From the NCBI RefSeq assembly GCF_016706325.1, contig NZ_JADJJX010000002.1, forward strand, positions 430,936-494,935: a stretch of 64,000 nucleotides of DNA. Direction: 5' to 3'. A program made the translations under genes and the position numbers. The notes under the pieces were generated by a model, which saw only the letters and a program-made list of their open reading frames with translations, did no database searches and was not told where the DNA came from. Source of the stretch: Methanothrix sp. Its GTDB lineage: Archaea; Halobacteriota; Methanosarcinia; Methanotrichales; Methanotrichaceae. Every line of letters begins with the position of its first letter. The stretch's first letter is position 1. Below, one piece after another: positions 17,605 to 26,581 of the stretch.

Positions 17605-18486
17605 GGTCTCTTATTTGTTGTAAGGGTAATTAAATCTTATGTTAGATTATGAGATAAGTTTCCAGATAAAATACAGCAAAACATAGCGTATATCTGAATA
17701 ATTAATTAAACGGATCCTAAATTATAATTAAATGTAAGACATATACATTTTAATAATAATTATAATTAAATAAATAATCTCTGTGACAGCGAACCTCGTG
17801 AAAAGCAGGTTCTTCGCTGAATCATGTGAGCGATGTACTGCCGGGTGGAGTGGGCCCCTGACAGTAGAAAGGTAGTTAAACCCCCATGAACAATGGCTTT
17901 CGAGGGATAAGCGAATTCTTTTTCATGCAAATGATATTTGAGCAACCTTCACTTCGAAATGAAGCGGAGATCTGCAATTAAGAGCTGAATGAAGCCTTGG
18001 GTTGTGCACATTTTTCAATAAAATGACAGGGCTCTCAGCTGCGGCTCGAGCCCTGTTAATCCCTCAGTTATAATCTCTCCATAGGTGCAGCCAACCTCTT
18101 TTCGTATGAAAATATGCAATTTCATTTTCAACCATTGCTTGCCAAAAGATTGATTCCCTGTTCTGGTTTATGCGGAATACATCTATGTAACACGCTATAT
18201 ATTTTATGTCCTTTTCATTTCACTCCGAATAGCGATATCATTTCAATCTTCTTCCAATTTTTTAAATTATTTATAGATGATAACTTAAAACTTTCGGTAA
18301 CGTCCAGAAAGGCCATAATCTCGTAGCCGTTACGTATCCTACTATCGTTACTCTACGTCCATGCGGATAATCTTTTCAAACAAAGATTTTTAATCAACTC
18401 CCCTATCTCGATAGCGCGAATATGGACTGCATAATATGGGATGAACAGCAAAATAATTTTATATCTTTCCTTCAGACACATCTCCA
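17605..18486. other. Long intergenic region without a convincing gene
   Basis: About 880 bp between mmp10 and the YdjM-like gene. The left part (17640-17780) is very AT-rich and must contain the mmp10 promoter. A GC-richer island (about 17788-18060) with strong hairpins is described separately as a candidate RNA. The rest (18060-18486) is AT-rich; a 70-codon ORF at 18114-18326 has composition unlike the coding genes and no Shine-Dalgarno. Confidence 0.6.
17788..18060 (+). ncRNA. Candidate structured non-coding RNA
   Basis: A GC-richer island in AT-rich surroundings contains several strong hairpins. Near 17788-17822 'cagcgaacct' pairs with 'aggttcttcgctg' (10 bp with a 3-nt bulge). Near 17838-17872 'actg' and 'cagt' close a G/C-rich arm. 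Near 17885 'ccat' pairs with 'atgg'. At 18026-18034 'acagggctc' pairs perfectly with 'gagccctgt' (18048-18056) around a 13-nt loop. No frame is open across it. It could be a stable RNA, a leader, or the right end of a vanished transposon. I do not recognise the family; strand and ends are guesses. Confidence 0.35.
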
Positions 18487-18969
18487 ATGCTCCTCTTCGC
18501 CCATGTGGGCCTTGCCCTGGCCACTGCCCGCCTCAGCAGCCGACTGGATCTGATGTTTCTAGCCCTGGGATCCATGCTCCCCGATATCCTGGATAAGCCC
18601 TTAGGCCTGCTGGTATTCGGGAGCGCGAATATGGGAAGAACATTCGCCCATACCCTTCTTTTCCTGATCATTCTGGCAGCTATCTCTTTTCATCTGCAGG
18701 ATATCAAAATGGCCTCCCTCACCTGGGGGGTTTTGGTGCATCTCATCTTGGACTCCATGTGGAGCTCTCCCATCATCCTCCTCTGGCCGCTTCTGGGTGG
18801 ATTTCCGCGCGCCCCCTATATGGATACATTGAGCTACTTACAGATGCTTCTCACGGGCCTGGAGGATCCCGGAATCCTTATCCCTGAGCTGCTGGGCCTA
18901 GGCTACCTGCTCATCCTTATCTATCAAAAAAGGAGCTTGATTCTGGCAAAAGCACAGATCTGCGAATAA
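18487..18969 (+). CDS. Membrane-bound metal-dependent hydrolase (YdjM-like)
   Basis: 160-aa membrane protein with the YdjM/DUF457 pattern: an early His in 'LLFAHVGLALATARL', 'LALGSMLPDILDKPLG' (acidic pair), 'MGRTFAHTLLF' and 'LVHLILDSMWSSP'. These His/Asp residues are thought to form the metal site of the family. About four hydrophobic segments. Start ATG 18487; an upstream ATG is not available. Substrate unknown. Confidence 0.7.
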   Translation: MLLFAHVGLALATARLSSRLDLMFLALGSMLPDILDKPLGLLVFGSANMGRTFAHTLLFLIILAAISFHLQDIKMASLTWGVLVHLILDSMWSSPIILLWPLLGGFPRAPYMDTLSYLQMLLTGLEDPGILIPELLGLGYLLILIYQKRSLILAKAQICE

Positions 18970-19013
18970 TTATAAGTATTAGGAACTTATATAATTTTTT
19001 GAGATGATATGTT

Positions 19014-19274
19014 ATGAGGGAGCGAAGGAGCAAAGATCAGATCGTAGTAGAGATCTTGCATCTGTGCGAAGACGGGGAGAATATAACCAGAATAGTCTAT
19101 CGAACCAATACCAGCTTTGCCATCGTTAAGGCATATCTTCACATCCTCATGAAAAACAATCTCCTGGAATTTATTGAGGCCTCCCCCCGGCTCTACAAGA
19201 CAACGAGAAAGGGCCTGGAGATGCGGGACCGGCTGGAGGGCCTCCATAAGCTGATGGAGGGCCTCAAGGTTTAG
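19014..19274 (+). CDS. Winged helix-turn-helix protein (archaeal HTH_45-like)
   Basis: 86-aa basic protein probably made of a single winged-helix domain. 'IVVEILHLCEDGENITRIV' and 'NTSFAIVKAYLHILMKNNLL' match the helix-turn-helix, and 'YKTTRKGLEMRDRLEGL' matches the wing and final helix of small archaeal regulators. It likely binds DNA as a dimer; targets are unknown. A TATA-like 'aacttatataatttttt' lies about 30 bp upstream. It follows the YdjM-like gene by 44 bp. Confidence 0.75.
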   Translation: MRERRSKDQIVVEILHLCEDGENITRIVYRTNTSFAIVKAYLHILMKNNLLEFIEASPRLYKTTRKGLEMRDRLEGLHKLMEGLKV

Positions 19275-19618
19275 GCTGATCTATCAGCGAGGGCCTCGCA
19301 TCGGCATTATGGGACTGCGCAGGCCAGAAATCTATAAGACAGGGGGCATGGAGATATCTTTTACCTCTATATAAGCTCAGGGATGTCCACCATTGCTGGA
19401 CCTATAGAAAAATTTTGTAGAATACAGCCGTCCTCTGAGATAAAAATAGCCCGTATGGTTGGTATAACGGCTAGATCCCTTAATTTACAAATAGATTTTT
19501 TATATAGTTCTCCCGCTTTCAAGGGACATCTTTAAATATCCATAAAGATAATCCATTTCCAGTCGGTAACAACCAGGCATGGAATATTGATAACCAAACC
19601 AATAAAGAGAGATATGAT

Positions 19619-19936
19619 ATGCTTTCATCGATGTTGAGTACAGTCAGCAGCACCATGAGTGCGACTGCAGCAGCCAGTGCAACCAGCACATTGAGCGCCA
19701 CCAGCTCCATGAGCACCACCTCTGCGGTAAGCACCTTTGCCACAGTAGGTGTCGCCGATATCAGCGTTGTGAGCGTCCTGTGCCTCATCGCTCTCCTGAG
19801 TGCCTCGGAGATATTATCTGCCTCATCCTACTGGCACAGGCGCCTCTCTACGCTGCTTAACATCTCAATCGCTCCCATGGTCATAACCTTCTTCTTAATT
19901 GTAGGCTATAAGGTTATGGAGGTCATCGGCGGCTAG
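19619..19936 (+). CDS. Small Ser/Thr/Ala-rich membrane protein
   Basis: 105-aa protein with an unusually low-complexity first third made almost only of Ser, Thr, Ala and Met ('STMSATAAASATSTLSATSS'), followed by two hydrophobic segments ('ISVVSVLCLIALLSA' and 'ISIAPMVITFFLIVGYKVM') joined by a short basic loop containing 'SYWHRRLS'. The first third could be an extracytoplasmic or flexible tail. The start ATG 19619 follows 'aaagagagata', a plausible ribosome binding site. No family is recognised. Confidence 0.55.
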   Translation: MLSSMLSTVSSTMSATAAASATSTLSATSSMSTTSAVSTFATVGVADISVVSVLCLIALLSASEILSASSYWHRRLSTLLNISIAPMVITFFLIVGYKVMEVIGG

Positions 19937-20032
19937 AAGGACCTGGCCGTTGCTGATTGCCTCCTCCATGATAACTTCTATTGTGTTTTTATAAATCAAG
20001 ACTGTATTTTTTTCTTTATATCATCCTTTTAT

Positions 20033-20180
20033 ATCGTCCCTTTTACATCTTCCCTTTTACATCTTCCCTTTTACATCTTCCCTTTTACATCTTCCCTTTT
20101 ATATCTTTTCTCTTCTATATTTTTTCTCTTTCATATCATTTCTCTTTTACATCATTTCTCTTTTACATCTTTTTTTCCTG
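20033..20180 (+). repeat. Pyrimidine-rich 14-bp tandem repeat
   Basis: Units 'cttcccttttacat' are exact at 20049-20062, 20063-20076 and 20077-20090, with variants before and after (a 'tatat' version at 20091-20104, then 'tttctcttttacat' versions to about 20180). The tract is almost pure pyrimidine on this strand. It lies between the membrane-protein gene and the 3' end of the CPBP protease gene, where it could act as a T-rich terminator for the plus-strand gene. Confidence 0.85.
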
Positions 20181-20195
20181 ATAAAACTCAAATGG

Positions 20196-21035
20196 TCAAA
20201 CGTGCCCTAGCCTCTTCAGGGCATAAGCATAAAAAAGAAACAGGAATAGAGGTCCGATGATCAAATAGGGCAGCATCTCCTGCTTGAGGGGAGCGATGAG
20301 GAAGAGAGATATATTGGTGATCCCGTGGGCCAGGGCGATTATGGGAAGACTCTTTGAGAACCAGAATAGAATCCCAAAGGCCAGGCCGGCTATAGTCACA
20401 TAGAATAGCTCCAGAGGCAGGCGGTAGCCACTATGCATGAAACCGAATATCAGACTGGTCAGCAGCAGCCCTGACACAAGGCCGATCCTCTCCTGGAGCA
20501 CCGTCTGCAAGGCCGATCGGAAGACGAACTCCTCCACCACCCCCACGAATATGATCATGGTCAGGACTAAGATGAGAATGTCCTGGAGATCATTCTCCAC
20601 TGTCAGCATCTGGGGCTTGAGAACCAGATACTCCCCCCACCCCAGGACCAACCCCAGGGATACGGATAGGGGCAGATAATACCAGAACCTCTCAAAGGTC
20701 AAACCCGCCTCCTCTCTGGTTATGAATTTCTCCTTCAGTATCAGATAGATGGGAATGAACATGGGCGCATAGACCAGAACATAGGAGTAGAGGGTCAGAT
20801 GGAAGAAGACGGGCATCGCGACATTCAATAGCCGGAATAAAGGCAAGAGCATGAGGGCGGGGTAGGTGCGGTTTCTAATGAATATCGATGATAGGCTGAG
20901 GAAGATCAGGTTCAATGCATGAATGTACATTGCTGCCTCAGAGTGGCCGAAGAAGATCAGAAGTTCGGCTGACATTATTAAAAATACGGGAAATATCAGG
21001 TCCAGATAATATCTCTCTGCGTTCTCAAGCTTCAT
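20196..21035 (-). CDS. CPBP-family intramembrane metalloprotease
   Basis: Membrane-embedded Glu/His protease of the CAAX/bacteriocin-processing family. The motifs are in the order expected: 'GVVEEFVFRSALQ' (EExxxR), 'SLIFGFMHSGY' and 'PIIALAHGITNISLF' with the second His. About eight hydrophobic segments. The frame is open to ATG 21182, but that start would overlap the divergent GH57 start (21181). ATG 21035 (MKLENAERYY) has a TATA-like 'cttaaatcttt' about 30 bp upstream on the minus strand and leaves room for a bidirectional promoter, so I chose it. Role unknown. Confidence 0.78.
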   Translation of the reverse strand: MKLENAERYYLDLIFPVFLIMSAELLIFFGHSEAAMYIHALNLIFLSLSSIFIRNRTYPALMLLPLFRLLNVAMPVFFHLTLYSYVLVYAPMFIPIYLILKEKFITREEAGLTFERFWYYLPLSVSLGLVLGWGEYLVLKPQMLTVENDLQDILILVLTMIIFVGVVEEFVFRSALQTVLQERIGLVSGLLLTSLIFGFMHSGYRLPLELFYVTIAGLAFGILFWFSKSLPIIALAHGITNISLFLIAPLKQEMLPYLIIGPLFLFLFYAYALKRLGHV

Positions 21036-21180
21036 GTGATTGGCCAATGATTGCCTAAAAGATTTAAGATATTCCCTCGGATCGGTTCGATGCAGCCACG
21101 TGAGGTGGCCCTCCTTCTGCCTGGTCCTGAGGGGGATGAAATGCGAAGGATGTAAATAATTTGCAGCCTGAAAGGATAGC

Positions 21181-22665
21181 ATGACTCTTGTCTCCCTCTC
21201 TTTTGAGGTCCATCAGCCAATCCGCTTGAGGAAGAACTTCTTCTGGGACGGCTACCTGAACCGGCAGGTGGTACCTGATTTATCGGCATACTACTTCGAT
21301 GAGCCAGAGAACCGGAGGATCTTCGACCGGGTATCTGACAAATGCTACCTGCCCGCCAACCAGGCCATCCTGGAGGGGATAAAAAAGCTCAAGGAGACGG
21401 ACAGGCCCTTCAAGGTGGCCTACAGCTTCTCAGGGGTATTCCTGGAGGAATGTCAAAGGTACCGTCCGGATGTCCTCGACTCCTTCTCCGGCCTGGTGGA
21501 GACGGGAATGGTAGAGGTGATGGAGCAGACCTACTATCACAGCCTGGCCAGCCTTTATGATGATCCCGGAGAGTTCATCGAGCAGATCAAGATGCATCGG
21601 GAGCTGATCTGGGATATTTTCGCCCTGCGGCCCACGACCTTTGAGAACACTGAGCTGATCTACAGCGATCAGATCGCTGAAATAGCAGACCGGATGGGCT
21701 ATAAAGCCATATTCACAGAGGGGGTGGTTGCAGATCCCAATTATGTCTACCGCCCGCCAAACACCAGCATCAGCCTCCTTTTGCGAAACTACCAGCTCAC
21801 CGATGATATCGGCTTTCGCTTCTCCTCTCACAACTGGGAGGAGTACCCCCTCACTGCAGACAAGTACGCCTACTGGCTGTCAGCAGTCAGGGGCAGATGC
21901 ATAAACATCTTCTGCGACTACGAGACCTTCGGCGAGCACCAGTGGACAGATACCGGGATCTTCGAATTCCTTCGCGCCCTGCCCGAGCAGATTCTCCGCC
22001 ACGAGAGCCTTCAGTTCGCCAAGCCCAGCGAGATAGCCAGACTCATTCCACCGGAGAGGGAGATCTCAGTAGAGAGGCATGTCTCCTGGGCGGATCTGGA
22101 GAGGGACACCAGTTGCTGGCTGGGGAATGCCCTTCAGCATGCCTGTTTCATCTATCAAAAGAGGTTGGAGGCCCCGGCTAAAGAGAGCAGAGATCCCGAT
22201 CTTTTGGCCATCTGGAGGATGCTCGGGCTCTCCGATCACCTCTACTATATCTTCACCCATGGAGGGGGGCCGGGCGAGGTGCACAGCTACTTCAGCCCCT
22301 ATAGCTCTCCCTATGATGCTGCAGTCACCTACTTTGCCGTCTTATGCGACCTGCATGGCCGCCTGAGCAGGAAGACCCATCTGGCCGACTCTCCCTTCCG
22401 TTTTGCCACCGGGATAGACCAGTTCACCGGCGAGTTCGCCTGGACGCTGATGGGCCTGGAGGCCATCTTGGGCCAGATCCCCCTCCCCTCCCTGGAATAC
22501 CATAACGTCAAGGGCGATTATGTCCTCTGGGCGGAGACCAGCCTGGGCGACAGAGCTCTGGCGGAGAGGCTGGCCGGGATGCAGAAGCTCAAAGGGAGAA
22601 GGCTGAGAGAAGGCCTTATCCAGGCGGTGGCAGCTTCGCTGGCCGGGGAGGGTGATGGAAGATGA
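21181..22665 (+). CDS. Glycoside hydrolase family 57 (alpha-amylase-like)
   Basis: Likely cytoplasmic alpha-glucan hydrolase. The GH57 pattern is clear: 'SLSFEVHQPIRL' (region 1), 'TTFENTELIYSD' with the likely nucleophile Glu at about 155-158, and 'CDYETFGEHQ' (Asp246 and Glu248 region) as the acid/base site. 494 aa, no signal peptide. It overlaps the debranching enzyme gene by 4 bp (ATGA at 22662-22665), so the two are translationally coupled and probably mobilise or remodel intracellular glycogen. A TATA-like 'taaataat' lies about 27 bp upstream. Confidence 0.88.
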   Translation: MTLVSLSFEVHQPIRLRKNFFWDGYLNRQVVPDLSAYYFDEPENRRIFDRVSDKCYLPANQAILEGIKKLKETDRPFKVAYSFSGVFLEECQRYRPDVLDSFSGLVETGMVEVMEQTYYHSLASLYDDPGEFIEQIKMHRELIWDIFALRPTTFENTELIYSDQIAEIADRMGYKAIFTEGVVADPNYVYRPPNTSISLLLRNYQLTDDIGFRFSSHNWEEYPLTADKYAYWLSAVRGRCINIFCDYETFGEHQWTDTGIFEFLRALPEQILRHESLQFAKPSEIARLIPPEREISVERHVSWADLERDTSCWLGNALQHACFIYQKRLEAPAKESRDPDLLAIWRMLGLSDHLYYIFTHGGGPGEVHSYFSPYSSPYDAAVTYFAVLCDLHGRLSRKTHLADSPFRFATGIDQFTGEFAWTLMGLEAILGQIPLPSLEYHNVKGDYVLWAETSLGDRALAERLAGMQKLKGRRLREGLIQAVAASLAGEGDGR

Positions 22666-24518
22666 CTGCAGGATCAGATCGACCCTTCCGGCCAGCGGAC
22701 TACTCTCAGGGCACCTCGCGGGAGTGGCTGGTGGCCAATGGTCTGGGCAGCTATGCCTCCTCGACAGCCAACTGCAGCAACAGCAGAGCCTATCACGGTC
22801 TTTTGGTGGCGGCCACCGATCCGCCTGCCGGGCGCAGGCTGCTGCTCTCCAGCCTGGACGAGGAGCTGGGCGAGTACCGTCTGAGCAATCATCAGTATCC
22901 GGGGGCGATCTATCCTCAGGGCTTCACTCACCTGCGGGAGTTTGCCACTGATCCCTTCCCCAGGTTCTGCTATCAGATGGGCCAGACGACTCTGGAGAAG
23001 ACTGTCTCCATGGCCAGAAATGAGAACAGCACAATCGTCAGCTACAGGGTCAGGAAGTACTCAGGGCGGCTGTGCATCGTTCCTCTGATCCACGATCGCA
23101 GCTTCCATGCCTCAAGCGAGCTTCCCCCTATGCATCAGGAGGCCTGGGAGAATGGAACGGCAATCGTCTCCCAGACCCGCTTTTTCATCTTCTCTGACCT
23201 GGCCCGCTATATCCCCCAGGAGAGCGTCTACTACAATTTCGAGTACGAAGAGGAGCGTCGCCGGGGCCTGGGCTGGAAGGAGAACCTCCTCTCCCCCGGT
23301 CGTTTCGAGATAGATGTGGCTGGAGAGGCCGAGTTCGCCATCATCGCCTCCACCTGGAGGAGAGAGATGCCCGATTGGAGGGGGGATCTGGATAGGGAGA
23401 GGGAGCGCTTGAGGTCATTGAAGGCGCCCGTGCCCTCTCTCGCCCGGGCGGCAGACAGCTTCCTGGTGAAGAGGGGCAATGCTCTGAGCCTCATCGCCGG
23501 CTACCACTGGTTTGATGACTGGGGAAGGGATGCCATGATCGCCCTCCCCGGCCTTCTCCTCACCACCGGCCGATTCGAGGAGGCAAAGCAGGTCCTCAGA
23601 TCCTTTGCCAGGGAGATGAAGGACGGGGTATTGCCCAACGACCTTGGGGCCCGGTCCTATAACACCGTCGACGCCTCTTTGTGGTTTATCCAGGCAGTGG
23701 GCAGATACTATGATGCAACAGAAGATCTGGAGTTTCTGGCCGAGCTGTGGCCGGGGCTCTTAGAGGTGGTTGAGAGGTACTCCCAGCCGGGCGAGGACTT
23801 CGGAGCAGACGAGGACGGCCTGATCATCTCCGGTCCGGCCCTCACCTGGATGGATGCCAGGGTGGAAACGAGGCCTGTCACCCCCAGGAGGGGGAAGTGC
23901 TGCGAGATAAATGCCCTCTGGTACTCCGCCCTGAGGAGGATGGAGTGCTTTGCCCAGGCTCTGAGGGTGCCCCTGGATCCGGGGATTGCTCAGCTTGCAA
24001 AGAGAGTTCAGAGCAGCTACCCCCGGTTCTGGAACAGCGAGAACGGCTGTCTTTTCGATGTTATAGATCATGAGGACGCCTCCATCCGCCCCAATCAGAT
24101 CATTGCAGCAGCAATTCCCGATCTTCTGCCTGATGTGATGAGAAGGAGCATTCTGGAGGTGGTGGAGCGAGAGCTGCTCACCCCCTTCGGCCTGAGGACC
24201 CTCTCCCCCCGCGATCCCCGGTATGCTGGCCGGTATTCTGGAGGCCCTTCAGAGAGGGACAGCAGTTATCATCAGGGCACAGTCTGGCCCTGGCTCATCG
24301 GCCCCTATATCGATCTCCTCCTGGCGGTGAACGGCAGGACGGCCGAGGCTCTGAAGGGCGGATTGGAGGCCTTAAGGCCGCTGCTGGATCTGGCTGATGA
24401 AATGGGCACCATCCCCGAGATCTTCGATGGCGAGCTGCCCCAAAATTCAGGGGGATGCTTCTCCCAGGCCTGGTCGGTGGGGGAGCTGCTCAGGGCTTAT
24501 GAGGAGCTGCAGGGTTGA
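22662..24518 (+). CDS. Glycogen debranching enzyme (GH133-like amylo-alpha-1,6-glucosidase)
   Basis: Removes alpha-1,6 branches of glycogen, complementing the GH57 enzyme encoded upstream. The N-terminal part has 'EWLVANGLGSYASST' and 'NSRAYHGLLVAA', typical of archaeal debranching enzymes. The (alpha/alpha)6 barrel has 'YHWFDDWGRDAMIALPG' (about residues 281-297, with the catalytic Asp region) and 'NTVDASLWFIQAVGRYYD'. 'SSYHQGTVWPWLIGPYID' near the C-terminus is equally conserved. 618 aa, no signal peptide. The next gene lies on the other strand after a low-GC gap. Confidence 0.92.
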   Translation: MTAGSDRPFRPADYSQGTSREWLVANGLGSYASSTANCSNSRAYHGLLVAATDPPAGRRLLLSSLDEELGEYRLSNHQYPGAIYPQGFTHLREFATDPFPRFCYQMGQTTLEKTVSMARNENSTIVSYRVRKYSGRLCIVPLIHDRSFHASSELPPMHQEAWENGTAIVSQTRFFIFSDLARYIPQESVYYNFEYEEERRRGLGWKENLLSPGRFEIDVAGEAEFAIIASTWRREMPDWRGDLDRERERLRSLKAPVPSLARAADSFLVKRGNALSLIAGYHWFDDWGRDAMIALPGLLLTTGRFEEAKQVLRSFAREMKDGVLPNDLGARSYNTVDASLWFIQAVGRYYDATEDLEFLAELWPGLLEVVERYSQPGEDFGADEDGLIISGPALTWMDARVETRPVTPRRGKCCEINALWYSALRRMECFAQALRVPLDPGIAQLAKRVQSSYPRFWNSENGCLFDVIDHEDASIRPNQIIAAAIPDLLPDVMRRSILEVVERELLTPFGLRTLSPRDPRYAGRYSGGPSERDSSYHQGTVWPWLIGPYIDLLLAVNGRTAEALKGGLEALRPLLDLADEMGTIPEIFDGELPQNSGGCFSQAWSVGELLRAYEELQG

Positions 24519-24759
24519 ACAGATATGCCTGAAGAGACATCTCCGGCGGAGACGATGAGATCTTGGCGTTTGGGATGAGGGAGCAGGCCAGCCCGGGGTA
24601 AGAAAAAGACCTATCATACATTTGAATTTTCCTGTGCCGAAAGGTGGACTACTTCATGTACTTAAAGATCTAGGATTGAAAATCTAACGAAGCGAATAAT
24701 TTGAATAATAAAAAATTAGGAGAAACTTGGAAAGTACAGGATCTTATTTAAACTAACGC

Positions 24760-25485
24760 TTACGTTTTAATGATTGGTGATCGCTCGCCGAATAGATAAC
24801 TACCTTTGCCGTTCGGTTTGAGCGCTTCTACATCAAATTTTTCGTTATCAATATTACCGTCGTGAAATATAAACGATTGAACAAGGGTGCCTTTACCAAA
24901 GACTCGAATTTCGGCGCAGGGACTTTTTTCTTTAAATAAGGTCCCCCTATCATAATCTCCAAAGTAGCAATTTTTGGTCAATAAAATTGGGTTTCCGGTC
25001 TTCAGAAGAGATTCAATCGTTGTCTCTACTTTTTTGCCTGCCACTTCAAAACTAAACAGCTTCTCAATCTCATATACAGTGCGATCTAATTCGGCTAGCA
25101 ATTTCGTTTTGCAGAGTACGATATTAAATCCCGTTTTCAATTCATCTGGATATCTCAAAGAGTATGACTTAAACAGTAATGCAAGATACTCCTCATTAAT
25201 TCCCAACTGCAATCCTTTATCTTTTTTTAGCTTTTCATAAAGAATGCATACATCATGGCCTTCATAACCTCTTGGAAATTGTAAATCGTAAAAAAAATAA
25301 AGGGTTTTAAGATACTTTTCAATAGTTGTGTTTGATAAGCCACTTCCCTGAACAAGCAAATTGTTTAAAAAAAGTAGTCTAGCTGCAATATAATCATTAC
25401 CAGCCCATTCAAGCCACCTGAGCATCAATTCTCCTTTATCAGTCATAAATTTGAGTATAAATTTCTGATATATACATTTTTCCAT
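24760..25485 (-). CDS. HEPN-like domain protein of unknown function
   Basis: 241-aa protein whose N-terminal half resembles HEPN domains: 'MLRWLEWAGNDYIAARLLF', 'TTIEKYLKTLYFFYDLQF' (the EK-L motif) and 'GYEGHDVCILYEKLK', i.e. the pattern W..A..D...A...L with GHD. The C-terminal half has no recognised domain. GC content and codon use are visibly lower than the flanking genes, suggesting acquisition. HEPN proteins often act as RNases or toxin components, but no nucleotidyltransferase partner (MNT) is next to it. ATGs at 25446 and 25425 are alternative starts. Confidence 0.5.
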   Translation of the reverse strand: MEKCIYQKFILKFMTDKGELMLRWLEWAGNDYIAARLLFLNNLLVQGSGLSNTTIEKYLKTLYFFYDLQFPRGYEGHDVCILYEKLKKDKGLQLGINEEYLALLFKSYSLRYPDELKTGFNIVLCKTKLLAELDRTVYEIEKLFSFEVAGKKVETTIESLLKTGNPILLTKNCYFGDYDRGTLFKEKSPCAEIRVFGKGTLVQSFIFHDGNIDNEKFDVEALKPNGKGSYLFGERSPIIKT

Positions 25486-25652
25486 ATTTACGGGGAGGCG
25501 TATATATAATCAGCAAGTTACACGTATTTGATTTTGTGATAATCTCTTCTTATTTTTGGAATTTCTCATTTTCATCAGTTTTTTCATAACCTGCAATTTG
25601 CATTTGGCCAAAGCCAAAGCCCAATAAACGATATCAAGAAAGAGAAATTAGT

Positions 25653-25736
25653 GCGGGGGACGGGATTCGAACCCGCGAACACCTGCGTGACAGGGCCCTC
25701 AACCCTGCTCCTTTGACCTGGCTTGGAAACCCCCGC
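25653..25736 (-). tRNA. tRNA-Leu (anticodon GAG)
   Basis: 84-nt cloverleaf. The acceptor 'gcggggg' pairs with 'cccccgc'. The anticodon loop 'ttgaggg' sits between 'caggg' and 'ccctg', giving GAG. A long variable arm (class II, as expected for Leu) and the T-arm 'gcgggttcgaatcccgt' follow. The CCA is not encoded. It follows rpo3 on the same strand, the place where this tRNA often sits in methanogen ribosomal operons. Confidence 0.93.
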
Positions 25737-25783
25737 TCGAGATATCGGTTATAGACCGGCTTTGTCTTGGCCGATCCAGGGCG

Positions 25784-26578
25784 TTAAGATAGCTCTGTCA
25801 GCTTAGCATTCAGATCAAGAGCCCTTATCTTGATCTCATCTGCAGCCTTGGCCACAAGATCTCTGGCAGGAATCGATCCACTGCTCTCGATTGAGATCAC
25901 GAAGGAATCCCGAATGGGCTTGAGATCAATTGCTGCGGCCTCACAGATGCCAATGCAGAGCTTGCACAAGGAGCATTCCAGTATATTTGTAGCTTTCGCT
26001 CTGCCCTCCTCTATTACCAGAATATTGCGGGGACAGACCTCAACACACAATCCACATCCGTCGCAGGCTTCACCGATCATTATGCTGGGCAGATTCTTGT
26101 AGCCGCACAGAGTGCCTGCATTCCACTTGGAGTGCTCTTTGCCTACTCGCTTGGTGGCATAGCCCTCCATCACCAGCTTCTCCCCCTCGCCCAACACCAC
26201 CAGGGGGATCCTCTCGAAGGCCGGCCTTACACCGGGATCGGTGAACTGAATGTCCTCGGAGTAGACCATGCCGGGGCCTTCTTTGGAGATCATGAAATCC
26301 ACCCGGCAGCCTGGACAGCCTGTCCCGTCGCACTGACAGTCCTCCGGCTGGGAGAGGAAATCCAGCTCCTCTGCCACCAGCGGAACCTCCCCCAACCTCA
26401 ATGCTATCTGCTCATCGAAGAGGACGGAGGTGTTATCATAAAGGCTGATCTCATCTATTGCCAGTATTGGAACCTCGCTCATGCAGGTCCGGCGAATGGC
26501 ATTGGCGAATGCGGCGCTAACGCCGCTGAGGAGAAACCGGATCCGGTCCTCCCTCAGCTCAATCAACTCGAACTTCAA
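25784..26578 (-). CDS. rpoD: DNA-directed RNA polymerase subunit D (Rpo3)
   Basis: Assembly platform of archaeal RNA polymerase, equivalent to bacterial alpha and eukaryotic Rpb3. The start 'FELIELREDRIRFLLSGV' and 'AIRRTCMSEVPILAIDE' match the alpha-like dimerisation domain. A ferredoxin-like insert has two complete C-x2-C-x2-C-x3-C motifs, 'CDGCGLCVEVC' and 'CSLCKLCIGIC', suggesting that it binds two [4Fe-4S] clusters, as in many methanogens. 264 aa. It follows rps11 by 3 bp in the rps13-rps4-rps11-rpo3 operon and lies just upstream of tRNA-Leu. Confidence 0.95.
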   Translation of the reverse strand: MKFELIELREDRIRFLLSGVSAAFANAIRRTCMSEVPILAIDEISLYDNTSVLFDEQIALRLGEVPLVAEELDFLSQPEDCQCDGTGCPGCRVDFMISKEGPGMVYSEDIQFTDPGVRPAFERIPLVVLGEGEKLVMEGYATKRVGKEHSKWNAGTLCGYKNLPSIMIGEACDGCGLCVEVCPRNILVIEEGRAKATNILECSLCKLCIGICEAAAIDLKPIRDSFVISIESSGSIPARDLVAKAADEIKIRALDLNAKLTELS

Positions 26579-26581
26579 GCT

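Noticed and set aside
18114..18326. 70-codon ORF in the AT-rich gap
   Set aside because: Composition unlike coding genes here, no Shine-Dalgarno, no recognisable family.
21036..21182. Long form of the CPBP protease starting at 21182
   Set aside because: It would overlap the divergent GH57 start and leave no promoter; ATG 21035 has a TATA-like element at the right distance.
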